From: Gammaproteobacteria bacterium
GTDB taxonomy: Bacteria; Pseudomonadota; Gammaproteobacteria; Pseudomonadales; Azotimanducaceae
NCBI GenBank assembly: GCA_009841615.1
Contig: VXLL01000029.1
Location: 99,356-163,355, forward strand
Reading direction: 5' to 3'
Length of the DNA: 64,000 nucleotides
Under the pieces are notes generated by a model, which ran no database searches, was not told the origin of the DNA, and saw nothing but the letters and a program-made list of their open reading frames with translations. A program made the position numbers and the translations under genes. Shown piece by piece: positions 19,010 through 27,592 of the stretch (the first letter of the stretch is position 1; each line of letters opens with the position of its first letter).

Positions 19010-20815
19010 CTACTCATCGGTTATCACGAATGTTTCTGCACGTTCAATCTGATCATCGGTCAATTCGGGTGAGCGCTTGTTACGGCTGATCAAAAACGTA
19101 GCAGCGAGAGACTTCAGTTCACTCGTCGGTAAATCGTCGAGGTACCCGTATAGACCTTTGGGATCAACTGTAGCCCAATTAGCCATCATTCCGAAATAGT
19201 AGCCACTCTGTGGTTCTCCGTCTAAATCTCTTCCTAGTGCTAAGGCTTCTTCTGTTTGTCCCTGTCTGATCATTTCCCAAGATATTGTCGAGTAAATTCG
19301 AGACTTGGAAGCTTCGGGGACGCGAGGAATAAGTTCTTTCATGAGTTCGAGGTTGCCTGAATCTAATATTTCTCCAACGACCTCTGTATCTAATCTTATT
19401 AAACCCTCGCCAGTAGTATGTTCTATCGCGAGTTCAAATGCGTTGACGGGCTCTTCGCGAGCTAAGCGCGGTAAAGCACTTAGCAACAAGACCCGATGTT
19501 GCGGGTCCTCTTGGGTGTAGTGTTCTAAAACCCAGTTAGTTGCAGCTCTAGGTTCTTTATCAGACCATTCTCGCACAATCGAGTGAACGATCGAATCAGT
19601 GGTACCAACGAATTTCTCGACTAGACTCAAGCTAGCAAGAGCATCCAACGGATCTTGCGTTGAGATCCGGGCAAACGCTGACTCTAAAGTACGTAGTCGA
19701 AGCTCTTCTGATATTACTTCAATATTTTTAATCACTTCGTTCGGTTTGGTGCTCGCCCAAATCTCCGATAATTGACGTTCGAGATTTGAAGCCAAAGAAG
19801 CTGGTTTAAAAGTCGAGACTGCTAACAGAGCTGCTTGTGCATCCGATCTAGCCCAGGCACGAACGATGATTCTGGATAAGTCTGATTTCTCTCTTTCGTC
19901 TGTTAGTGCTCGCGTATAGTTCAAAGCAAGCGGTAGATCCATTTCGGCAACTGTGCGCAACAATTGTTGTTTAAGTTGGTAGTCGTCAGTGTTCGTGCTG
20001 TAGATTTTCGAGAGTACTTCAAAGCCAATTTGTTCGAACCACGCCTCAGCTACTTTTACAAGAGACTCTGTTTGCAGGTAGTCTTCTACCTCGTCATTGA
20101 GCAATGTTTCCCATGATTCTTGAGGGTCTGCGATGTTTTGAGATGCCTTCGAATCACTAGCTAACTTAAGAAATACCTCTTCATGTTCGAGTCGAATGGC
20201 GATTTCGTGTCTTCTAGCATCTGTCAGGTCGTCACGGGTATTCAGGATAGCTTCAAGAGCAACTTGCCGTTGGTCTCGTGATAGAGTTTTGGCGGTCTCA
20301 ATTGCTTTGTCTAGTTGTGAGATTGACCACTCACTAAACAAACTCTTGACCATCAAGTCCGTTTCAAAAATCGAAACATCGTCGATTAGGTGGAGCGCGT
20401 CATGTGGATTTATCGTCGCAAATTTTCGGAGTATCGCATGCTGTAGTTTTTTACGATGACTCTGTCTCTCTACTTCTTGAGATTGCATCCACAGGTCTTT
20501 CAACTCTTGCGCCGATGCTGACGAAAGCGAATCGAAGATCGCTGTTTGTTGATCAAAAATACTCGGTTGACTAAAGATTTCTGGAATTTGTATGGGATCA
20601 TGTGGGCTTGCTGCTGAACTGTCGGAAGCAGTCTCTGAAGAAATTTGACGACGATCACTTTCTACATTACCTTGCGTCGGAAACTCACTCTGAGATCCAA
20701 AATTCTGCAATGAAATAACGCCGACTATCCCCAAAGTTAGACCTATTGTGAAAGTTAGTCCCAAAACAACAATGCGTTGCAGTCCTGTTTTAGCTTTCTT
20801 ACTTGGATTTGTCAT
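19010..20815 (-). CDS. Membrane-anchored W-A-x-x-D-P repeat solenoid protein, array member 10
   Basis: 601 residues from the ATG at 20813-20815. A TTG four codons upstream is possible, but from the ATG the tail aligns position by position with member 11 (MTNPSKKAKTGLQR against MTTTSENSPTNLKR). The anchor is VVLGLTFTIGLTLGIVGVIS. The block here reads LWMQSQEVERQSHRKKLQ, the most diverged version in the main array: the second Trp is replaced and Glu-Ile-Ala-Gln is altered. Repeats include AWARSDAQAALLAV, IWASTKPNEVI, RISTQDPLDAL and EWSDKEPRAATNW. The protein stops soon after QIERAETFV. It was probably duplicated together with member 11. Confidence 0.85.
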   Translation of the reverse strand: MTNPSKKAKTGLQRIVVLGLTFTIGLTLGIVGVISLQNFGSQSEFPTQGNVESDRRQISSETASDSSAASPHDPIQIPEIFSQPSIFDQQTAIFDSLSSASAQELKDLWMQSQEVERQSHRKKLQHAILRKFATINPHDALHLIDDVSIFETDLMVKSLFSEWSISQLDKAIETAKTLSRDQRQVALEAILNTRDDLTDARRHEIAIRLEHEEVFLKLASDSKASQNIADPQESWETLLNDEVEDYLQTESLVKVAEAWFEQIGFEVLSKIYSTNTDDYQLKQQLLRTVAEMDLPLALNYTRALTDEREKSDLSRIIVRAWARSDAQAALLAVSTFKPASLASNLERQLSEIWASTKPNEVIKNIEVISEELRLRTLESAFARISTQDPLDALASLSLVEKFVGTTDSIVHSIVREWSDKEPRAATNWVLEHYTQEDPQHRVLLLSALPRLAREEPVNAFELAIEHTTGEGLIRLDTEVVGEILDSGNLELMKELIPRVPEASKSRIYSTISWEMIRQGQTEEALALGRDLDGEPQSGYYFGMMANWATVDPKGLYGYLDDLPTSELKSLAATFLISRNKRSPELTDDQIERAETFVITDE

Positions 20816-20942
20816 ATCTCGACTCAAATTGGGTTCCTAATGTATACATGTCTACAGTGCAGCGACGGACAATGGCACCGAATCTCAATATATCGCTGTC
20901 TCGGAAGACATCGTAAGCTCTTCAGTAACGTTTATAGCCTGT

Positions 20943-22748
20943 CTAGTCATCGGACTCTACAAAAGTTTGAGCATGTTTGATTTGCTCATCGTTAAATATG
21001 GGGGTGCGAATGTTGCGTCTTATCAACTCCTCCGCAGCAAGCGACTTGAGTTCGTCTGTGGGTAAGTCGTCAAGTTGCTCGTATAGGTTCTTAGCACTTT
21101 CCCGTGCCCACACACTCATGACTTGACGGTAGTAGCTAGATTGCTGTTCTTCGTTCAAATTTTTTCCTAGTTCCAACGCTTCTTCCGTTTGTGCGTGTTT
21201 GACCAACGCCTCACCATAATGTATGTACGCAAAAGGTTTCGAATCTTCGTGTACTCGTGGAATTAGCTTCTTCGCTAGTTCAAGATTACCAGCATATGTG
21301 ATCCGGTGAAACACGTCCAATTCTAATCCGCCCCATCGTCCCCCAGTTGAGTGTTCTAACGCAATTTCAAACGCGGCTTCGGGCTCTACGGGAGCCAGGT
21401 AACTCAAAACACTATCCAACATCGTTAGGCGATGTGGGTCTTCTCGCTCGTAGTTTTCTAGCACCCAATTAGTCGCTTCTCGAGGTTCTGTATAAGACCA
21501 TTCGCGCACGATGCTGTGTACTATCGACGAAGTATTCGCAACAAGATTCTCGACAGAACTAACTTTAGCGAGAGCACTCTTAGGGTCTTGAGATGCAAGT
21601 TGTGCAAATGCTGATTCAAGAGTATCCAGCCGATGTTCATCCGTTACCGCATCAATGTTCTCTATCACTTCATTAGGTCGGATACTTGCCCAAACCATAG
21701 TGATTTGAACCTCAAGAGCGGATGCGATAGAAGTGGGTTCAAAGGTTGAGACAGCTAAAAGGGCGGCTAGCGCATCCGATCTAGCCCATACGCGAACAAT
21801 GGTCCTCGACAAACTTGACTTTTCACTCTCGTCAGTTAGTTCGCGGGTATGGTTCAACGCACCTAGTGGGTCCTCTTCGGCAATCTTACGAATTAATTGT
21901 TGTCTTAGTTGATCGTCGTCTATGTCCGCGCTATAAATGTTTGAGAGTACTTTAAAACCAATTTGTTCGCGCCAGGCCTCGGCTACTTTTAAGAGAGACT
22001 CTGCCTGTAGGTAGTCTGCTACCTCGTCGGTGAGTAAAGTGTCCCACGAACTATGAGGTTCCTCGAGGCTCAATAGCGCTTTTGTGTCGCTGACCATCTT
22101 TAGAAATGTCTCTTCGTGTTCGAGTTGTATCGCAATCTCACGGTGTTTGCTTTCCGTCAAGTCGTCTCGGGTGTTAAGGATAGCCATTAACGCGATATTC
22201 CTTCGAGGACGAGAAAGAGCAATTGCGGCTTCGATTGCTTCTTCTAAATTTAAGAAAGACCACTCGCTGAAAAGACTCTTCAACAACGCGTCAGTTTGAA
22301 AAATCGACACTTCGTCAATGTACCCGAGTGCCTTCGCTGGACTTACAGTAGCAAGCTTGCTGAGTATTCCATGTTGTACTATTTCACGATGACTCTCTCT
22401 GACAATTTTTTGAGATTGAATCCACAAGTCTTTTAAATCTTCCGTCGTTGCCGACGATAGAGTAGAGTAAAGTGACTTTTGTTGGTCAAATACACTCGGT
22501 TGATTTAAGATGTCCTGAATTTGCCCGATTTCGCCCGAGCCAATTGTGGGATCACTTTCAAGCCTAGAAGTCGTCGATTCGTTTACACCATTCTGAGCAA
22601 CATCTTCAACTGTGTGTTCATTTTGAGGACCGAGTTTTTGGATTGCAAGTACGACGAACACTCCTAGAGCCAACCCGACTGTGAATGTCAGTCCAATATA
22701 AAGTGTGCGTTTTAGATTTGTTGGAGAATTCTCGCTTGTAGTTGTCAT
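20943..22748 (-). CDS. Membrane-anchored W-A-x-x-D-P repeat solenoid protein, array member 11 (first gene of the array)
   Basis: 601 residues and the promoter-proximal gene of the leftward array. The anchor is at about 16-37 (LYIGLTFTVGLALGVFVVLA). The block is LWIQSQKIVRESHREIVQ, lacking the first Trp of the pair as member 10 does. Units include VWARSDALAALLAV, VWASIRPNEVI, QLASQDPKSAL, EWSYTEPREATNW and VWARESAKNLYEQL; it ends QIKHAQTFVESDD. The 262 bases upstream, shared with the divergent exported protein at 23011, must hold the array's main promoter if the array is one transcript, but I cannot point to clear boxes. Function unknown. Confidence 0.85.
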   Translation of the reverse strand: MTTTSENSPTNLKRTLYIGLTFTVGLALGVFVVLAIQKLGPQNEHTVEDVAQNGVNESTTSRLESDPTIGSGEIGQIQDILNQPSVFDQQKSLYSTLSSATTEDLKDLWIQSQKIVRESHREIVQHGILSKLATVSPAKALGYIDEVSIFQTDALLKSLFSEWSFLNLEEAIEAAIALSRPRRNIALMAILNTRDDLTESKHREIAIQLEHEETFLKMVSDTKALLSLEEPHSSWDTLLTDEVADYLQAESLLKVAEAWREQIGFKVLSNIYSADIDDDQLRQQLIRKIAEEDPLGALNHTRELTDESEKSSLSRTIVRVWARSDALAALLAVSTFEPTSIASALEVQITMVWASIRPNEVIENIDAVTDEHRLDTLESAFAQLASQDPKSALAKVSSVENLVANTSSIVHSIVREWSYTEPREATNWVLENYEREDPHRLTMLDSVLSYLAPVEPEAAFEIALEHSTGGRWGGLELDVFHRITYAGNLELAKKLIPRVHEDSKPFAYIHYGEALVKHAQTEEALELGKNLNEEQQSSYYRQVMSVWARESAKNLYEQLDDLPTDELKSLAAEELIRRNIRTPIFNDEQIKHAQTFVESDD

Positions 22749-23010
22749 AAATCTACTTGTATGAGACTATTGATTGCCATTATGTCTTGTTTACGTTAGT
22801 TAGCTACAAAGTATTCGATTTGTCATGAACATGAGATTACGATGTTGTATGACTAGACGGCCGACGTTAGTGAAACTGCAGACATTCGGTAGCATTGCAT
22901 CAGGTATTGTGGTCGAATAACTCTTCCAATCTGGATTTAACCAAAACAAAATAGCAGCTGTATCATTTAAAGTCAAGGCGCAGACCAATCACAATTCAAA
23001 GGGGTACTTC

Positions 23011-24192
23011 GTGAACTACGTAAGGCTTACTTGGTTAGGAATCTTGACACTCAGTGTGCTACCAGTTCTTTCCCATTACACAGGTAGTTATCGGAAAGCA
23101 ATCATCGGTAGAGAGTTTGATACCGAAAAAATTGTGGTCATCAACGACTTGATGGATGAATGTAGTTTAAAAACCGCGTATGAAGCACCACTTAGCGACT
23201 CATGTGTAGACAGATTAGCCGATTACTTTTCTGATCAACCGGTTTGGGAACAGGCAGTGATCTATATTCCTTCGTTGGATCGATTTCACCTGTTAGGCCC
23301 CATTCTCAACTCACGATCTTATAGTTTGTCCTTCACTCAATCCGAGATGATGGGTGACGTTCCGACATGGCAAGACATATTTGACAACGGCGTAAAGGAA
23401 AGGGCGCGAGTAGTTGAGCAGGTTCTGCAAGACGAAGCTTGTGGTCTACTTAGTAGTCGTGGAGCCATAAATACAGACTCTGATATGGACTTATTGAATA
23501 AGTGTAAGGCCAGGGATTTGGTTAAGTATGCGATATACCTCGATGCCTGTTTGACGGGAATGGATCGTATAGACTTTCTCCTCGTTCCCCGCGATGATGG
23601 TACAACCTGGTACGAAGATACCATCAGCGTATGGAACGAAAAACTGTCAACTGAGGAAAACAAAGTAGCACTAGCTAAATTGGGGGAGACGGTCATGCAC
23701 GCGCTGTGGATGCGCAATGCATGTGTTCACATGCCTCTCGACGGCTTTGACGGTGCGTTTCGTTCAACGGGATGGAATCCGGAGGTCGAGGATGTTTCCA
23801 CAATGGCAAAGCCACTCCAACACAAACACGATTTAGCGATGTCGGTGTCCGCGAGGTCTGGAGATGTATGGGCTATTCAAGCCTTCTATGTCAAAGAATT
23901 GAGGTTGGACAAAGAATATTGGAAATCACTCTACAAAATCGATCCCTTACTCTTTCATCGATGGATCACTGTCGTAGGCTCAGCTAACGGTCTATCTGAA
24001 AAAGAAATAGTTATGCATGCTTTGAAAGCATACAACCTTGAAACGCTTGAGCTCGATGATCTTGATTTTGATGAATACATTTCGAGGCACGAAATACCAC
24101 CCAACAGCGATACGGTGTTGTCTTTGAAGGAAAATCCAATACAGGACGCTCAACTATTGAAACCGTGGGTTGATCTTAAGACTAACAAGTAG
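23011..24192 (+). CDS. Unrecognised exported protein, 393 residues
   Basis: The GTG start is supported by AAAGGGG at 22999-23005. The first 25 or so residues (VRLTWLGILTLSVLPVLSHY) look like a signal peptide or anchor with only one basic residue. The mature part has several Cys (for example near DECSLK, DSCVDR, DEACGL, NKCKAR), which suits an oxidising periplasm. Motifs such as SARSGDVWAIQAFYVKE resemble one Sel1/TPR-type helical unit, but a full repeat series is not visible. It is transcribed away from the solenoid array across a 262-base divergent region. It has no recognisable enzyme motif and is not an ICE backbone family that I know. Periplasmic location is inferred. Confidence 0.75.
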   Translation: MNYVRLTWLGILTLSVLPVLSHYTGSYRKAIIGREFDTEKIVVINDLMDECSLKTAYEAPLSDSCVDRLADYFSDQPVWEQAVIYIPSLDRFHLLGPILNSRSYSLSFTQSEMMGDVPTWQDIFDNGVKERARVVEQVLQDEACGLLSSRGAINTDSDMDLLNKCKARDLVKYAIYLDACLTGMDRIDFLLVPRDDGTTWYEDTISVWNEKLSTEENKVALAKLGETVMHALWMRNACVHMPLDGFDGAFRSTGWNPEVEDVSTMAKPLQHKHDLAMSVSARSGDVWAIQAFYVKELRLDKEYWKSLYKIDPLLFHRWITVVGSANGLSEKEIVMHALKAYNLETLELDDLDFDEYISRHEIPPNSDTVLSLKENPIQDAQLLKPWVDLKTNK

Positions 24193-24230
24193 CGTACGAA
24201 AGTAATCAACTCAGTTAAGTTGAGAGATTG

Positions 24231-24248
24231 AGTGAAGCTTTCTTCACT
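24231..24248 (+). terminator. Hairpin after the exported protein gene
   Basis: A perfect seven-base inverted repeat AGTGAAG / CTTCACT with a four-base loop lies 39 bases after the stop of the gene ending at 24192. A weaker TCAACT / AGTTGA repeat sits just upstream. No run of T follows, so intrinsic termination is only a possibility. Confidence 0.35.
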
Positions 24249-24430
24249 TCATAGTTACTTCTAAAACTCGTTATCTAGCAGAATTCGTCAAGTACGTAAC
24301 ACTGCCCACCGCATACCTCGGTAGAAAATAGTGCCGCACTTACTCGTCTAAAAGATCCCTGTAAAGGAATAATCTCGAACTTTTAAATCACTCGATGTAA
24401 GTATTTTTCTTGAAACCATGAAGTTCTTCC

Positions 24431-24450
24431 TTAATATATGTTCATATTAA
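24431..24450. promoter_or_regulatory. Palindrome upstream of the ParB-like gene
   Basis: TTAATAT and ATATTAA form a perfect inverted repeat around ATGTTC, 33 bases before the GTG of the ParB-like gene. The core TATATG-TT-CATATT closely matches TATATG-GA-CATATA at 26071-26084, before the next ICE gene. Two near-identical palindromes in front of two backbone genes suggest a common operator. The regulator is not identified. Confidence 0.4.
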
Positions 24451-24482
24451 CAGTATTAAACCAATCCTCTTAATAGCTTTAC

Positions 24483-25883
24483 GTGTCCGATACATCCTGT
24501 TCTCTGTTTAGCAAATCACAGATTCCACACCAAACAGACATCGCCGAAGAACTGATCCGGTTAGATCAAATTCAATCACTTCCGTATGCGATTCGAGAGA
24601 GCAAGCAAGAAGACTACGAAAGACTCTACCTATCCATCAAAGAGGAGGGGCTGCAACAACCTTTCGTTGTAGCGCAACCACCAGATTCTGAACACTATAC
24701 GTTGATTGCTGGTGGCAATACACGTCTTGAAATCATTCAAAGGATACACGAGGAGAGTAGGGGATCACGATTTCACGAAATCCATTGTGTTGTCGTATCC
24801 TGGCCTGGGATTTGTATCGCGAAGATTAGTCACCTCGTTACTAACGATCTTGTAAATGAAGCACGATTTTTTGAACGTGCCGAAGCAATCTTGAAATTCA
24901 TTGATGGAAACTCAGATCTTCCAATAGACCATACCACCAGTGATCGGGAAGTTTCCAAGTTTTTCACGGAACACGGTTTCCCACTGTATCGCAGTACCTA
25001 TGCCGCAATGAGGTACGCGGTGGACTTTCTCAATAGTCATTTACCGTTGTCGTTGGCCTGTTCGTTTTGTACTCTTGATGTCAAACATATTCAAAGACTT
25101 GAGAACCGACTCAAAACTGACTGGGTCGCAGAAGGAAAAACAGAAACCGAATTCAATCAACTGTTCATCGAGGTCGCGCAGAGTTGCGATCACGAGGATC
25201 TAAATTACGAGACTTTTCGAGATTTACTGACGGAGCAGGTCATAGCTGAACTGCAGGACATAGAAGATAGTTCAGTGAATACAGTGTCAAAAGAAACTCC
25301 GATAAAAGAAAACTCAACCACTAAAAACGTCCCTCGAGAAAAAGACACCATACCTGAATCCGACACCACGTCTACATATGTAAGCACTAAGGACGATACT
25401 TGTAGTGCTAGCGAGTTTTTGAACAAGTGCATCGATCAGGAACCCTGCGAACAGATCCGTAATTTAGCGATGGAAATAGCTCGTCGTTTCGATTTTCAAG
25501 AGTGTATTGCACTGGGAGAACTGGGAGAGTTTGGATTCTATGTCGTAGACCTTCCGCCCGAAGAATCTTCACTGACTACTCGTTTGGTTTGGGAATACTT
25601 AGTAAATTTCTCCGGAACCTGTGAAATGTCGAAGGATGAACTAATTCCGCACCTCAATTCTCAATCAAAGCTTTACAAGGAATTTCAAAGTCAGGAAACT
25701 TCGCTTTCTCTACAGACCGCCAAAGAAATAGATTTGTCGGCGATGTGGCGTGTAGATTCTGAAGCTTTCGAACTATTACTCCAACTCTGGCGATTAGTGT
25801 TCGAACATACAGAATTTAGACCCGATTTGGGAGATGCAGAACCGCCGATTGGATTCGATGAAGGGTTTCGCATCGCGGCTTAA
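24483..25883 (+). CDS. ICE ParB family protein (TIGR03764-like)
   Basis: 466 residues with a GTG start. The N-terminal half matches the ParB-like nuclease/partition domain of PFGI-1-class ICE proteins: IKEEGLQQPFVV near 52-63, the signature AGGNTRLEI at 76-84, and HCVVVSWPG near 101-109. A helical segment with FFERAEAIL (about 129-137) follows, as in the family. Residues about 255-310 form a charged Ser/Thr/Glu-rich linker; the C-terminal third is unassigned. In related elements this protein is thought to help maintain or partition the excised circle. The usual ParA-like partner, DUF2857 and replicative helicase genes are not beside it, so the maintenance module looks incomplete here. Family assignment is from remembered motifs, not a profile search. 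Confidence 0.85.
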   Translation: MSDTSCSLFSKSQIPHQTDIAEELIRLDQIQSLPYAIRESKQEDYERLYLSIKEEGLQQPFVVAQPPDSEHYTLIAGGNTRLEIIQRIHEESRGSRFHEIHCVVVSWPGICIAKISHLVTNDLVNEARFFERAEAILKFIDGNSDLPIDHTTSDREVSKFFTEHGFPLYRSTYAAMRYAVDFLNSHLPLSLACSFCTLDVKHIQRLENRLKTDWVAEGKTETEFNQLFIEVAQSCDHEDLNYETFRDLLTEQVIAELQDIEDSSVNTVSKETPIKENSTTKNVPREKDTIPESDTTSTYVSTKDDTCSASEFLNKCIDQEPCEQIRNLAMEIARRFDFQECIALGELGEFGFYVVDLPPEESSLTTRLVWEYLVNFSGTCEMSKDELIPHLNSQSKLYKEFQSQETSLSLQTAKEIDLSAMWRVDSEAFELLLQLWRLVFEHTEFRPDLGDAEPPIGFDEGFRIAA

Positions 25884-26065
25884 ATATCACGAATTCACCG
25901 CAATCGGAAACAGTGATCACACACTAGCCAGCAACAAACTCATATATACCAATTAGTTTATGTTCGCGAATGGGTAAATTACAGCGGATTTAGACTGGAA
26001 AATCAGATCGAATACCGAGCTGAATGTGTCTTGAAGTCTCATCACTGAGTCAATAAAAATGTTAG

Positions 26066-26084
26066 TATAATATATGGACATATA
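26066..26084 (+). promoter_or_regulatory. Promoter -10 box overlapping a palindromic operator
   Basis: A perfect TATAAT (26066-26071) runs directly into TATATG-GA-CATATA (26071-26084), only three bases before the ATG at 26088. No good -35 is visible. Transcription from this box would give an almost leaderless mRNA. The palindrome repeats the one at 24435-24448, so the same regulator may control both genes. Confidence 0.45.
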
Positions 26085-26087
26085 GAC

Positions 26088-26852
26088 ATGTTAATAAATC
26101 AAGATTTAAAACTGGTCGATTCAGTTAATGGAAAAACTCCACCCCGCGACAGAGCGCACAGCATTCAAACTGACGTTTGGCTTTCCTTACACACTAGATA
26201 TGCACAGCTGTTAGTTCGCGGACGACAGGTTAAGGGTAAACCACCAATCGTCGGTTTGCTCCGATTTGCTGATTCTCTTAGGGTTATCTGGCATGCCGCC
26301 GAAGCGAATGATCCCTACGCCGATTGGTGGCTCATAAAACTGCAAGACACTTACCACGTTATCGGTAATCGAATCGAAAACCTCTCAAAAAAGTTTCTTG
26401 CCAAACTTCCTGCTCGAGAGACTTTTCAAATCGCTCCACCTGAAGACAAAGATCCGTTTCGTATTCGTTTGAGTTTTGCGACTCCGTACGCATATCAAGC
26501 CGCAGATCTGTTGAGTAAGTTCGATTCACTTGTGCGATGTGTTCTAGGTTGCAAGCACTTAGGTGTAACTGATGCTAAGACGGCCAAAAACACTATTTAT
26601 CAGGTTGCCCGACTCATCCGAGGTTTGTTTGCACTCGCAACTAGGTACCGTCATCTTGGAATCGATCGAAATAACCCCTTGTCATTTGAAGCTGACGGCA
26701 AGACCGCGCAACGATACATGGGCGAACTACCAGCGGACGTAAGAGCAGGTACTAGACGCGCTCGACTTGCGCCGGCAATTATCAAGGGAATACCTCCTTA
26801 TGTTCCTCCCGTCACCGAAAACAATGAAACCTACGAAGGACTTGGAGATTGA
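26088..26852 (+). CDS. ICE protein, TIGR03761 (PFL_4669) family
   Basis: 254 residues. Family features seen: TDVWLSLHTRYAQLLVRGR near 29-47, the diagnostic DPYADWW at 75-81, LLSKFDSLVRCVL in the middle, RGLFALATRYRHLGI, and the C-terminal LPADVRAGTRRARLAPAI. Length fits the family. Its biochemical role is unknown; such genes sit in the replication and maintenance end of PFGI-1-class ICEs. There is no clear ribosome binding site, and a TATAAT lies 17 bases before the ATG, which fits leaderless initiation. The stop overlaps an alternative TTG (TTGA), so a short coupled ORF may follow. The gene lies 204 bases after the ParB-like gene and 207 bases before the DUF3577 gene. Confidence 0.88.
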   Translation: MLINQDLKLVDSVNGKTPPRDRAHSIQTDVWLSLHTRYAQLLVRGRQVKGKPPIVGLLRFADSLRVIWHAAEANDPYADWWLIKLQDTYHVIGNRIENLSKKFLAKLPARETFQIAPPEDKDPFRIRLSFATPYAYQAADLLSKFDSLVRCVLGCKHLGVTDAKTAKNTIYQVARLIRGLFALATRYRHLGIDRNNPLSFEADGKTAQRYMGELPADVRAGTRRARLAPAIIKGIPPYVPPVTENNETYEGLGD

Positions 26853-27059
26853 CCAGTCTTTCCATAGCTACTCGGCACCACTGCGATTCAGTGGTAGAAG
26901 CGTCGGCGGATCGTGAAATCGACGCACACGTACAAACTTTACGGGGTTTGTATGCGATCCTAATGTCATCGTCAGTCTTGAAGGATTCAAGATTGATGCA
27001 ATCATGCTTTTTCAAGCTCGCTTGGAAGAGTTTTAACCGACCAACCTGGAGGCAGCGTT

Positions 27060-27461
27060 ATGTCAGTAATAGCAAATGCGAAGCAGTTCGCACTGCTTAC
27101 TACTGGGATTGGCTACCTGAGTCGAGTTCGAGAGATCGAACCCAACGAAGGTTTACCCTTCCTTGTAGTAACTATTTCCGCCCTCAGAGGCTGGGACGAG
27201 GAAGTTCGGTATACGTACATGGACTGCCGTGTCTCGGGCCGTTCCTGCCACGCGTACGTGACAAGTTTAGCACCGTATGTGGAAGCAGGCGACAAAGTCC
27301 TGATTCGCTTTCGAACGCACGATATGTTCGCGGAAACGTTTACCTACCGACAAGGCCCGAAACAGGGCAAAGTCGGAGTAACTGTGAAAGCCAAACTCAT
27401 CGGCATCGAATGGGCACGAGTCAATGGTGTTGCATATGCCGAGCTGGAAGAAACAGCTTAG
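27060..27461 (+). CDS. ICE replication-associated protein, DUF3577 (STY4534 family)
   Basis: 133 residues with an excellent ribosome binding site (GGAGG at 27048-27052, seven bases before the ATG). The segments LLTTGIGYLSRVREIEP, PFLVVTISALRG, DCRVSGRSCHAYV, KVLIRFRTHDMFAETFTY and GVTVKAKLIGIEWARVNG match the STY4534/DUF3577 family along its length. Members occur next to single-strand binding protein and topoisomerase genes in PFGI-1-class ICEs and are described as ICE replication proteins; the mechanism is not established. Neither ssb nor topB is present here. A structured, T-tract-bearing spacer separates it from the DUF6573 gene downstream. In the frame that begins at 26849, this whole region is also open, which looks accidental. 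Confidence 0.88.
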   Translation: MSVIANAKQFALLTTGIGYLSRVREIEPNEGLPFLVVTISALRGWDEEVRYTYMDCRVSGRSCHAYVTSLAPYVEAGDKVLIRFRTHDMFAETFTYRQGPKQGKVGVTVKAKLIGIEWARVNGVAYAELEETA

Positions 27462-27467
27462 GTACTC

Positions 27468-27482
27468 TAACTGATTCAGTTA
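27468..27482 (+). terminator. Short palindrome after the DUF3577 gene
   Basis: TAACTGA-T-TCAGTTA is a perfect seven-base inverted repeat with one central base, six bases after the DUF3577 stop. The spacing is too tight for a stable hairpin loop, so it could equally be a protein-binding palindrome. No T-run follows. Confidence 0.25.
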
Positions 27483-27523
27483 CCAAGTATTTAACTCGGA
27501 TTCCACCTCAAATTTTTACCACC

Positions 27524-27580
27524 CGGCCGGGGAGAACCACTCCCCGTCGGGCGAGAGGTCGACTCGGCCGTTTTTCTTTT
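27524..27580 (+). promoter_or_regulatory. Structured leader before the DUF6573 gene
   Basis: A perfect stem CGGGGAG (27528-27534) / CTCCCCG (27540-27546) with loop AACCA sits inside an outer CGGCC / GGCCG pairing (27524-27528 with 27566-27570; the two share base 27528 and may be alternatives). TTTTTCTTTT (27571-27580) follows directly and then the ribosome binding site AGGAG. A GC-rich structure plus T-run just before a start codon looks like an attenuator or a partial terminator. I recall similar GC-rich hairpins between genes in this ICE class, but that is from memory. Confidence 0.45.
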
Positions 27581-27592
27581 AGGAGAATAGCT

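Noticed and set aside
456..22748. Naming the array proteins TPR, HEAT or Sel1 proteins
   Set aside because: The units are helical and 30-37 residues long, but the W-A-x-x-D-P core does not match the consensus of these families, so no family name is given.
23337..23717. Minus-strand ORF of 126 residues inside the exported protein gene
   Set aside because: It is antisense to a gene with a signal peptide and ribosome binding site, and its composition is Ser/Arg/Thr-rich without a fold.
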